Assembly (NCBI GenBank): GCA_013815535.1
Contig: JACDGC010000264.1
Span: 1 to 6,009 of the forward strand
Direction: 5' to 3'
From: Ktedonobacterales bacterium
GTDB taxonomy: Bacteria; Chloroflexota; Ktedonobacteria; Ktedonobacterales; JACDGC01
Length of the DNA stretch: 6,009 nucleotides
Position numbers and translations under genes: made by a program. The notes under the pieces are model-generated. The model saw only the letters and a program-made list of their open reading frames with translations. It did no database searches and was not told the origin of the DNA. Positions 1 to 5,989 of this stretch are shown piece by piece; position 1 is the stretch's first letter, and each line of letters opens with the position of its first letter.

Positions 1-1
1 G

Positions 2-1498
2 GAGTATGAACTCGGCGAGGCCGATGCGCTGCTGGGGCTGGGCGCGACGTCCATCGCCGCGCGCGATTTGGAGCAAGGCTTGGCGCAGACGCAACGCGCG
101 CTGGAATTGTATGGCGTGGAGCAGAACGCACGCGGCCAAGCCGAGGCCAACGCGACCCTGGGTGACCTGCACCTGCAACGCGCGCAACTGGTGCAAGCCA
201 TCACCGTGCTCGAACGTGCCCAGCGCACCTTCCGGTCGTTGCGCGAGCGCGTCGGCACGGCCCGCACCACCGCGCGCTTGGGCGAGGCCCAACTGCGCCG
301 CTCAAGCCTGCGCAAAGCGGAAGAGCAGTTCAAGGACGCCCGCACCATGGCTCAAGAGATGGCCAATCCCTTGGCCGAGGCGAGCGCGGAGCTGGGCCTG
401 GGCGAGATCGCGCGCATCCGGGGCAACACCGCCCAGGCCGATGAGCTATATCGAGCAGCCGCCAGCCGTTTCGCGCACGCGGGCAGCTTCGCGGGCCAAG
501 GCGGGGCTTTGCTGGGGCAGGCACGCCTGGCCCTGGTCGCCGCCCACTATGACGAAGCTCGCGCCTTGTTGGGCGAAGCCGAAGGCAAACTGCAAGTGGG
601 GCGCGTGACCGCTGCCCCCGCCTGGATCGCCCTGGTACGCGGCGAGATCGCCATGGATCTCAATCAACCCGCAGTGGCGGCGCAACAACTCGCCACCGCC
701 GAACGCAGCGGAACGGAGGCGGGCGACCTGACCGCCACCGCCGATGCCCTGCTGGCCCAAGCCGAGCTGGCCCTGCGCAGCGACCACCTGGATGATGCGG
801 TGGCCCTCTTCAATCGTGCGCAAGACCAGTTCCGCGCCGGGGAAGATCGCGTGGGCGAGGGGCTGGCGACGGTGGGACGCGGACGCGTGTTGATCGAGCG
901 GGAACTCTGGGAAGAAGGCATCACGGCCATCGAAGAAATGATCCCGCGTTTCCGCGAAACCGAGCAGCGCGGCGCGCAGGCGCTGGCCACCCTCGCCATC
1001 GCGCAGGGGCGGCGCGGTCGGCTGGAGTTTGACCTGGCCGCACGTGGCTTCGCCGAAGCGCACGATCTGGCCCGCGACACTGGCTATCGTTGGCTGCAAG
1101 CCCAGGCGCAGCACGGCACCGCCCGCATCGCCCTTGATAATGATGATTTCGCGCAAGCGCTGCCAGCCTTCGACGTAGCCTTGCGGTTGGTGGGTGACAT
1201 CGCCGGGCACATCGCCGACCGTGACGAACGCGGCGGCTATCTGGAAAGCGAGGTGCCCCTCTTCGCCGAAGCGACCTACATCGCCATTCGCAATGGTCAG
1301 CCAGAACGCGCCGCCGAAATCGTCCGTGGCTTCACGACTGAGGCCAACCGCGCTGGCAAAGCGGCCCTCGCCGAGGCCCTCAAACAATTCGAGGACGCCC
1401 TCAACACGCTGGCCAAAGAGTCTGACGACAAAGCCGTCGCCACCGCGTATAAGGAGCAAGCAAAACGCGTTAGCGAAGCGCGCAAACTGGCGCGCTAG
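2..1498 (+). CDS. TPR-repeat protein, 3' part (start outside window)
   Basis: The frame is open from base 2 with no stop, so this is the C-terminal 498 residues of a longer protein. A TTG at 68 could initiate, but the repeat pattern continues upstream of it, so I treat the gene as partial. Roughly ten helical repeats of about 40 residues run through to about residue 400. Each follows a pattern like A..a...LG......g....A...f..A...f...g, typical of the longer TPR variants that form superhelical protein-binding scaffolds. Residues about 408-498 form a charged, Ala/Glu/Lys-rich helical tail ending in ARKLAR. There is no membrane segment or catalytic motif in the visible part. An enzymatic or DNA-binding domain could lie in the missing N-terminus. 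The stop is TAG at 1496-1498, followed after 47 bases by the M14 peptidase, probably on the same transcript. The TPR-like fold is well supported; the partner and role are unknown. Confidence 0.85.
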   Translation, partial: EYELGEADALLGLGATSIAARDLEQGLAQTQRALELYGVEQNARGQAEANATLGDLHLQRAQLVQAITVLERAQRTFRSLRERVGTARTTARLGEAQLRRSSLRKAEEQFKDARTMAQEMANPLAEASAELGLGEIARIRGNTAQADELYRAAASRFAHAGSFAGQGGALLGQARLALVAAHYDEARALLGEAEGKLQVGRVTAAPAWIALVRGEIAMDLNQPAVAAQQLATAERSGTEAGDLTATADALLAQAELALRSDHLDDAVALFNRAQDQFRAGEDRVGEGLATVGRGRVLIERELWEEGITAIEEMIPRFRETEQRGAQALATLAIAQGRRGRLEFDLAARGFAEAHDLARDTGYRWLQAQAQHGTARIALDNDDFAQALPAFDVALRLVGDIAGHIADRDERGGYLESEVPLFAEATYIAIRNGQPERAAEIVRGFTTEANRAGKAALAEALKQFEDALNTLAKESDDKAVATAYKEQAKRVSEARKLAR

Positions 1499-1520
1499 CA
1501 CGTGTGCGCTGGTCGCGCCA
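1488..1520 (+). other. GC-rich inverted repeat spanning the TPR gene stop codon
   Basis: TGGCGCG at 1488-1494 is perfectly complementary to CGCGCCA at 1514-1520, with 19 bases between. The loop contains a smaller GCAC/GTGC pairing around the CACGTG palindrome at 1499-1504. No T-run follows on the + strand, so it does not look like an intrinsic terminator. It sits 10 bases before the Shine-Dalgarno of the next gene and could tune mRNA stability or coupling between the two genes. In such GC-rich sequence a 7-bp stem may also be chance. Confidence 0.3.
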
Positions 1521-1530
1521 CCCCATCATC

Positions 1531-1536
1531 GAGGAG
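1531..1536 (+). promoter_or_regulatory. Ribosome binding site of the M14 peptidase gene
   Basis: GAGGAG lies 9 bases before the ATG at 1546. It decides the start in favour of that ATG over the in-frame GTG at 1504, which would place this site inside the coding region and add 14 residues unlike a peptidase N-terminus. Confidence 0.75.
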
Positions 1537-1545
1537 TTGCCCCCC

Positions 1546-3240
1546 ATGAGCGCCATGCCACCTTTACCCGAGATTGACTTCACGCGCTTCTATCGCTTCG
1601 ATGAACTCACCCAACATCTGCGCGCAATGGTGGCCGCCCGCCCACAGTTGGCGAGCTTGGAATCCTTTGGCAGCAGCACCGAGGGGCGGGAAATGTGGCT
1701 GGTGACGCTCACCAACGGCGCCACTGGCCCCGCCCTGGCCAAACCGGGTTATTGGATCGACGGCAACACGCACGCGGGTGAAGTGGTGGGCTCCACCGCC
1801 TGCCTCTACACCATCTGGTGGTGGTTACACGAATATGGTCACGACCCGCGTATCACCGACCTCATCGATCACCAGACAACCTACATCGCCCCACGGCTGT
1901 GCCCCGACGGCGCGGAATATTATCTGACGACGCCCTATCACATCCGCAGCAACACGCGCCGCTATCCCTACCCCGAAGCGCGTGATGGGCTGGAGGAAGC
2001 GGATATCGACGGCGATGGCCGCATCCTGCTCATGCGGCGCATCGATCCGCATGGCGCGTGGAAGGCCAGCACCAGCGACCCGCGCGTCATGCGCCCACGA
2101 GACTTCGATGAGACCGGCGGCACCTATTACACCCTGCTGCCCGAAGGCACGATTCGCAATTATGATGGCTGGCGCTATGAGATCGCCCCTAAACCGTATG
2201 GCATCGACATGAATCGCAACTATCCCCACCAGTGGGCCGGACGCGACGAAGAGCCCGGGGGTGGCCCCTATCCGCTTTCAGAAGCCGAGGTACGCGCCGA
2301 GATGGATGCCTGGCGCGCCCGCCCCAACATCAATGGCCAATATACCTACCACAGCACGGGCGGCGTGCTGTTGCGGCCCTTCAGCACGCAATCTGATGAG
2401 GCCCTGCCCACCGAGGATCTCGCGGTCTATAAACACTTTGGCGGACGGGGGCAGGCCATCACGGGCTATCGCCATGCTTCCACCTACCACGAATTTCGCT
2501 ATGATCCCAAAGGCGTGACGCATGGTGGCGCGGATGACTCGGGCTATGATCTCTTTGGCTGGTTCGCTTTCACGCCTGAGTTGTGGGATTTGCCTAACGA
2601 AGCAGGGATCAATGATCGCAAATGGATCGAATGGGACCGCAGCCACCCCGAAGAGGACGATCTGGCGATCATGCGCTGGAACGATGCTCAGCTTGGCGAC
2701 GCGGGGTTCGTTGATTGGCATCCCTTCGAGCATTCCCAACTGGGGCCAGTGGAGATCGGCGGCTTCCCGTATAAAACCGTTGAGCAGAACCCGCCGCCAC
2801 AGTATATGCGCGGCATCCTCGAAAAACATGCGGCCTTCACCCTCAGTCTGGCGCTCGCGTCGCCGCGCCTTGCCCTCCCACGAACGGCGGTGACGCGTCT
2901 GGGCGAAGACACCTGGCAAATCACCGTGCTGCTCGAAAACCAGGGCTTTTTGCCGACCGACACCAGCCGCCAAGCCCGCAAACGGCAGGTCGTCCGCCCG
3001 ATCAGCGTGACGCTCGACCTGCCCGAGGGCGCGGACATCCTGGCGGGCAAGCAGCGCATGGAGGTGGGCCAACTGGAAGGCCGCGCCCAAGCGCTGGACC
3101 GCCTCTTGGGCGTCGACAACCCCGCCGCGCGCTCAGCCCGCATCGATTGGACGCTCCGCGCCGCGCTGGGCACAGAGGTGGCACTCACCGCCGCCGCCGA
3201 GCGCGCGGGAACGGTGCACGCGACGCTGACGCTCGCATAA
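1546..3240 (+). CDS. M14 family zinc carboxypeptidase-like metallopeptidase
   Basis: This 564-residue protein is a zinc metallopeptidase of family M14, which typically removes C-terminal residues from peptides. The key residues are visible: HxxE zinc ligands H76 and E79 in NTHAGEVVGS, the substrate-binding NR pair N223-R224 in MNRNYP, the third zinc ligand H269 in YHSTGG, and the catalytic glutamate E345 in FTPELWDLP. Between zinc-ligand strands is a long insertion with an acidic DIDGDG loop (D153, D155, D157), which could bind calcium. I recall similar insertions in large bacterial M14 proteins. Residues about 440-564 form a beta-rich C-terminal extension. I see no signal peptide or membrane segment, so a cytoplasmic location is likely, although many relatives are secreted. 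The ATG at 1546 is chosen because of its upstream GAGGAG. The gene lies 47 bases after the TPR gene and 33 bases before the propeller gene. The catalytic class is secure; the natural substrate is unknown. Confidence 0.93.
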   Translation: MSAMPPLPEIDFTRFYRFDELTQHLRAMVAARPQLASLESFGSSTEGREMWLVTLTNGATGPALAKPGYWIDGNTHAGEVVGSTACLYTIWWWLHEYGHDPRITDLIDHQTTYIAPRLCPDGAEYYLTTPYHIRSNTRRYPYPEARDGLEEADIDGDGRILLMRRIDPHGAWKASTSDPRVMRPRDFDETGGTYYTLLPEGTIRNYDGWRYEIAPKPYGIDMNRNYPHQWAGRDEEPGGGPYPLSEAEVRAEMDAWRARPNINGQYTYHSTGGVLLRPFSTQSDEALPTEDLAVYKHFGGRGQAITGYRHASTYHEFRYDPKGVTHGGADDSGYDLFGWFAFTPELWDLPNEAGINDRKWIEWDRSHPEEDDLAIMRWNDAQLGDAGFVDWHPFEHSQLGPVEIGGFPYKTVEQNPPPQYMRGILEKHAAFTLSLALASPRLALPRTAVTRLGEDTWQITVLLENQGFLPTDTSRQARKRQVVRPISVTLDLPEGADILAGKQRMEVGQLEGRAQALDRLLGVDNPAARSARIDWTLRAALGTEVALTAAAERAGTVHATLTLA

Positions 3241-3259
3241 CCACCCATCTACCCCCGTT

Positions 3260-3264
3260 GGAGA
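3260..3264 (+). promoter_or_regulatory. Ribosome binding site of the Asp-box propeller gene
   Basis: GGAGA lies 9 bases before the ATG at 3274, inside the 33-base gap after the peptidase gene. The gap shows no convincing promoter, which supports co-transcription with the upstream gene. Confidence 0.7.
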
Positions 3265-3273
3265 ATCCTGCCG

Positions 3274-4521
3274 ATGTCACCAGAACCCGATTTCGAGCTT
3301 CACGAAGCCCCCTTAGACGACGCCGCCGCGCATCCTGTGCCGCCCATCTCGTGGCGCGTCATCGCGCTGGGTGCCTTGGCCCTCGCGCTGGTGATCGCGG
3401 GCATCGCCTCTATACCGCAACGGTTCACCAGCAAAACGCCAGCCGCAGTTCATCCGCCCCCGCCGACAGAGACAGGAGAGATGGTGACATCCGTTGGTGT
3501 CACCATGATCGGCGCCAATAGCTTACCACCTGGGTGGAACTATACGAAACCCACGGGCGCGCACGCCATCGCACGGTCGGTGGATGGCAGAGTGCGCTAT
3601 GCCTGTGGCAGAGCCGATAGTCAGAACATCTCACTGAACGTTTCGCACGATGGGGGGGAATCGTGGTCGCAGCTGTCAACCATCATCTCAGGTGCAACCT
3701 GTTCCCTCACACTGAACGCGGCACACCCCGAGCTAATCGCAGTGGCAACCAATGTCGTTGACAGGGAACCGACGCCCGCCCAATGCTGGCAATCACAGGA
3801 TGGCGGGAATATGTTGAGCCCCATCACGCTGCCAGACGGCGCGGCGTGCAGCGGTAGCATGCAATGGCTGGGAACGACCCTTTTCATAGGTAAATACCAA
3901 GGGCCAATGGTTTCCGCCACTGCCAAGACCCATCTCGTCGCGAAAAGTACGGATGGTGGCCCCACAACTTGGGTCACTGGAATAGATCGCTTCGCGGCGG
4001 CGGATTTCGCATTCGTGGGCGTGGCCGGGGCAACGCTGTATGTGCGCCTCACACCCTCGACAGCGGGAGGAACCACCCAGGTGCGGTCAGCGGATGGGGG
4101 CAGCACCTGGCAACCAGCAACATTCACCATCAACCAACAGCCATTGACTTTGGTATCCGTTGTGCCTGGCACCACTGTCTGGCTAGCACAAACGCAAACC
4201 CAACTCTACGCTTCGTCAGATGGCGGCAAGCGCTGGGAGGTTGGACCGACCCTGCCAACTGGCGTATCCCTTCCCTATTATGGTGGGTACGTCACCCCCG
4301 ATGGCACGCTCGTGACGCAGTTCGTGCACAACTCGCAAAGCGACCCTGCCTACCAAATCTATGCTACCAACCTTGGCGATGCTGCCCCGCAGGACTGGCA
4401 ACCCCTGGCCGCCCAGACGCAAGATGTGCTCGTGCAGGCCATTGATTGGGATGCTCATGGCCACCTGACCACCCTCTATAGCGCCGATGGCAATGGCATG
4501 CTCATAACCTACGCCGTTTAG
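3274..4521 (+). CDS. Membrane-anchored Asp-box beta-propeller protein
   Basis: This 415-residue protein has an acidic N-terminal tail (about 1-28), one hydrophobic segment at about 29-47, a Pro/Thr-rich linker (about 48-70) and a beta-rich domain. That domain carries repeated Asp-boxes (SxDGGxxW): S124-W131, S174 (degenerate, no Trp), S225-W233 (one extra residue), S272-W279 and S314-W321, with a possible last remnant at S403. Spacing of about 42-51 residues fits propeller blades. Asp-boxes occur in sialidases, sortilin-like receptors and Ycf48-like assembly factors. They mark the fold, not an activity. I see no sialidase-type RIP arginine motif, so an enzyme call is not justified. Four cysteines in the domain (C111, C143, C171, C192) would allow disulfides outside the cell. 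The hydrophobic segment could be a signal anchor or, less likely, a cleaved signal. The gene looks less GC-rich than its neighbours. Its TAG overlaps the stop of the convergent acetyltransferase gene. Confidence 0.85.
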   Translation: MSPEPDFELHEAPLDDAAAHPVPPISWRVIALGALALALVIAGIASIPQRFTSKTPAAVHPPPPTETGEMVTSVGVTMIGANSLPPGWNYTKPTGAHAIARSVDGRVRYACGRADSQNISLNVSHDGGESWSQLSTIISGATCSLTLNAAHPELIAVATNVVDREPTPAQCWQSQDGGNMLSPITLPDGAACSGSMQWLGTTLFIGKYQGPMVSATAKTHLVAKSTDGGPTTWVTGIDRFAAADFAFVGVAGATLYVRLTPSTAGGTTQVRSADGGSTWQPATFTINQQPLTLVSVVPGTTVWLAQTQTQLYASSDGGKRWEVGPTLPTGVSLPYYGGYVTPDGTLVTQFVHNSQSDPAYQIYATNLGDAAPQDWQPLAAQTQDVLVQAIDWDAHGHLTTLYSADGNGMLITYAV

Positions 4522-5057
4522 ATGTGCTTATAGAAGATGACGGTGGCGATGAGGCTGCCATCGGGCGCGCCCGCATAGTCGGGGATGCGCCCCGCTTCGG
4601 TATAGCCCAATCCGCGATAGAGCGGCTCGGCGGCGCTGCCCGCTTGCGTATCCAGCACCAGCAAGGTGCGGCCACGCGCACGCGCGGCCTCTTCGACGGC
4701 CAGCATCAGTGCGCGAGCGATGCCCGCGCGGCGTGCGCGGCTGAGCACCAGCACACGCTGCACTTCGGCCCGATGGAGTGAGTTGGGCCGTTGCACCAGA
4801 TCCAACTGCGCGGTGCCGACGATCTGCGCGCCCTGGCGAGCCACCAACAGCAGGCGGGTGCCACGTGCGACCTCTGCCACGATGCCCGCCCAATACGCCG
4901 CGATCACGTCCTCCGCCAGGGGTACGACGAAGCCAACCGAGGCCCCGCCTTCCACCGCATCGCGCAGCAGCGCGCCAAGCGCCCCAACCGCCTGTGCCGC
5001 TTCATCGCCGCTCAACAGCGTGATGCTGAGTGGATGAACCGCCGCATTTTCGCGCAT
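4518..5057 (-). CDS. GNAT family N-acetyltransferase, tabtoxin-resistance-like
   Basis: This 179-residue protein is a single GNAT domain that would transfer an acetyl group from acetyl-CoA to an amine. The acetyl-CoA pyrophosphate-binding loop is RRAGIA (R109 to A114, fitting R-x-x-G-x-A), preceded by the strand VQRVLVL. The following strand and helix, VLDT (134-137) and AEPLYRGLGY (143-152), plus the ending with IPDYA, PDG and FYK, match the group I know from the Pseudomonas tabtoxin-resistance acetyltransferase and many uncharacterised relatives. A substrate cannot be read from sequence, and resistance to tabtoxin should not be assumed. The ATG at 5055-5057 is preferred because GGAGGG lies 6 bases upstream; an in-frame GTG at 5103-5105 would add 16 residues and put that site inside the gene. 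It follows the pseudokinase gene by 57 bases on the same strand and is probably co-transcribed. Confidence 0.9.
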   Translation of the reverse strand: MRENAAVHPLSITLLSGDEAAQAVGALGALLRDAVEGGASVGFVVPLAEDVIAAYWAGIVAEVARGTRLLLVARQGAQIVGTAQLDLVQRPNSLHRAEVQRVLVLSRARRAGIARALMLAVEEAARARGRTLLVLDTQAGSAAEPLYRGLGYTEAGRIPDYAGAPDGSLIATVIFYKHI

Positions 5058-5063
5058 CAAGAA

Positions 5064-5069
5064 CCCTCC
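5064..5069 (-). promoter_or_regulatory. Ribosome binding site of the GNAT gene
   Basis: Read on the - strand this is GGAGGG, 6 bases before the ATG at 5055-5057. It is the strongest Shine-Dalgarno in the window and sets the start of the acetyltransferase gene. Confidence 0.8.
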
Positions 5070-5114
5070 GCATGGCATGACTTGACCAGCACATCCAAGG
5101 CCCACGTTGCGCTA

Positions 5115-5873
5115 TCAATCAGGGATCTGCAACAGGGCATAGCGCAGGTCGGCAGGGGAGGCCCAGCCATCAACTGGGGCAAGTGCCTGCGAGATGGTCG
5201 CGCAGCAAGCGCTGGAAAGATCGGGCCGCAAGGTCGCCAGCGCGGGCGCAGTCTGCAACGAACGGCGCGGCCAGCCCGTGAGCACATGGTGCATGAGCGC
5301 GCCGATGCGAAAAACTGGTGATTGGGCCTGGGCAGGCAAGCGCGGCGAACGGCGGGGCAGACGCACCCCCAACAGCGCCGCCAGATTCGTGAGCTTCACG
5401 CGGCCAGCGGTGGTGAGATAGACCGTCGAGGGGTCGATGCTGAGCGCTGGGGAGATGCCGCGCAAGGTGAGATAGCCGAGGGCATTGCAGAGTTGCGTCC
5501 CCATGGCCACCGCCTCACCCTCGTTGACGATGCCGCGTGGGTCACTCAGCAGCGCCCCAGGTCCGGCAACCATCACCACATGCAAGGCAGCCTCTTCCAC
5601 AAAACAGTCGATGGCACGGGCCAAGTTGGGATGCGCCAGCTCCAGCACGGCATCGGCCTGGCGCATGGCACGCGCCAGGGCAGCTTGGCTGAGGCCGCTG
5701 ATGCGCTCGATCAGCACCGACTGATTCATCCCAGTCGGGCGACCAACCAACAACGCACGGCCACCGCCCGCGTGCAATGCATCAGTGATGATATAGCGCC
5801 CCTGCCCCAGGCTGCGGCGGGGGGCATCAGATGAAGGCACGGACGCGATGCTGGCGGAAGAAATGGCGGCCAT
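5115..5873 (-). CDS. Ser/Thr protein kinase-fold protein lacking catalytic residues (pseudokinase)
   Basis: This 252-residue protein is a bare kinase-like domain. The scaffold is recognisable in order: GRYIITDALHAGGGRALLVG (25-44) as the Gly-rich loop region, HPNL (81-84), VVMVAGPGALL (99-109), ALGYL (131-135), GRVKL (157-161) and the GALMHHVLTG helix (191-200). Every catalytic motif is altered. The VAIK lysine is replaced (VLIER, E56), the alpha-C glutamate position reads Q72, the HRDxxPxN loop reads ALSIDPST (143-150), and DFG reads N163-L164-A165. The alpha-F aspartate position reads P186. It should not phosphorylate by the normal mechanism and more likely acts as a binding or allosteric module. 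No membrane segment or sensor domain is attached. The ATG at 5871-5873 is supported by AGGGAG 10 bases upstream; no ATG, GTG or TTG lies further upstream in frame before a stop at 5967-5969. The reading frame is intact, so this is not a decayed gene. The kinase-fold call is by motif alignment in my head. Confidence 0.78.
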   Translation of the reverse strand: MAAISSASIASVPSSDAPRRSLGQGRYIITDALHAGGGRALLVGRPTGMNQSVLIERISGLSQAALARAMRQADAVLELAHPNLARAIDCFVEEAALHVVMVAGPGALLSDPRGIVNEGEAVAMGTQLCNALGYLTLRGISPALSIDPSTVYLTTAGRVKLTNLAALLGVRLPRRSPRLPAQAQSPVFRIGALMHHVLTGWPRRSLQTAPALATLRPDLSSACCATISQALAPVDGWASPADLRYALLQIPD

Positions 5874-5883
5874 GAGTGTGCAT

Positions 5884-5889
5884 CTCCCT
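5884..5889 (-). promoter_or_regulatory. Ribosome binding site of the pseudokinase gene
   Basis: Read on the - strand this is AGGGAG, 10 bases before the ATG at 5871-5873. It supports translation of the kinase-like gene from that codon. Confidence 0.7.
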
Positions 5890-5922
5890 GACGGCGAATC
5901 AAGAGATTGTGCAGAATGCCGA

Positions 5923-5945
5923 ACTGCCGCGTCATCTGCGGCAGT
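5923..5945 (-). other. Perfect 8-bp inverted repeat in the pseudokinase leader
   Basis: ACTGCCGC (5923-5930) and GCGGCAGT (5938-5945) are exact reverse complements separated by 7 bases. In RNA this would be a stable hairpin with a 7-base loop, about 50 bases before the start codon. In DNA it would fit a dimeric regulator's operator. No T-run follows on either strand, so it is not a canonical terminator. Confidence 0.5.
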
Positions 5946-5983
5946 AAGAAAGCGTATTCCACGTGATCACCCGTCATGGAAAC

Positions 5984-5989
5984 AGTATA
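5984..5989 (-). promoter_or_regulatory. Candidate -10 promoter element for the pseudokinase-GNAT pair
   Basis: On the - strand this reads TATACT, one mismatch from TATAAT, in a locally AT-rich patch. The matching -35 element would fall at or beyond the window edge, so it cannot be checked. A start site 7 bases after the hexamer would fall on base 5977, giving a leader of about 104 bases before the pseudokinase ATG. Confidence 0.4.

Noticed and set aside
446..1501. Long open frame on the - strand opposite the TPR gene
   Set aside because: Its translation has no recognisable motif and mirrors GC-rich codon structure of the + strand gene, which shows consistent helical repeats. It is a shadow frame.
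1504..1545. GTG at 1504 as start of the peptidase
   Set aside because: It would place the GAGGAG site and part of the inverted repeat inside the gene, and the added residues do not resemble the family.
2278..3248. Overlapping open frames on the - strand opposite the peptidase gene
   Set aside because: The + strand encodes an M14 peptidase with all catalytic residues, so these frames are composition artefacts.
3621..4175. Open frame on the - strand opposite the propeller gene
   Set aside because: The Asp-box repeats on the + strand are unambiguous, and the antisense product has no supporting motif or ribosome site that I could see.
3274..4521. Calling the propeller protein a sialidase
   Set aside because: Asp-boxes show the fold only; no arginine motif or other sialidase active-site residue is identifiable.
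5058..5105. GTG at 5103-5105 as start of the GNAT gene
   Set aside because: GGAGGG lies 6 bases before the ATG at 5055-5057 and would be internal if the GTG were used.
4791..5834. Two abutting + strand open frames opposite the GNAT and pseudokinase genes
   Set aside because: The - strand carries clear GNAT and kinase-fold motifs with good ribosome sites. The + frames read as low-complexity shadows.
5923..5945. Inverted repeat as an intrinsic terminator
   Set aside because: No T-run follows on either strand, and it lies upstream of a gene rather than after one.
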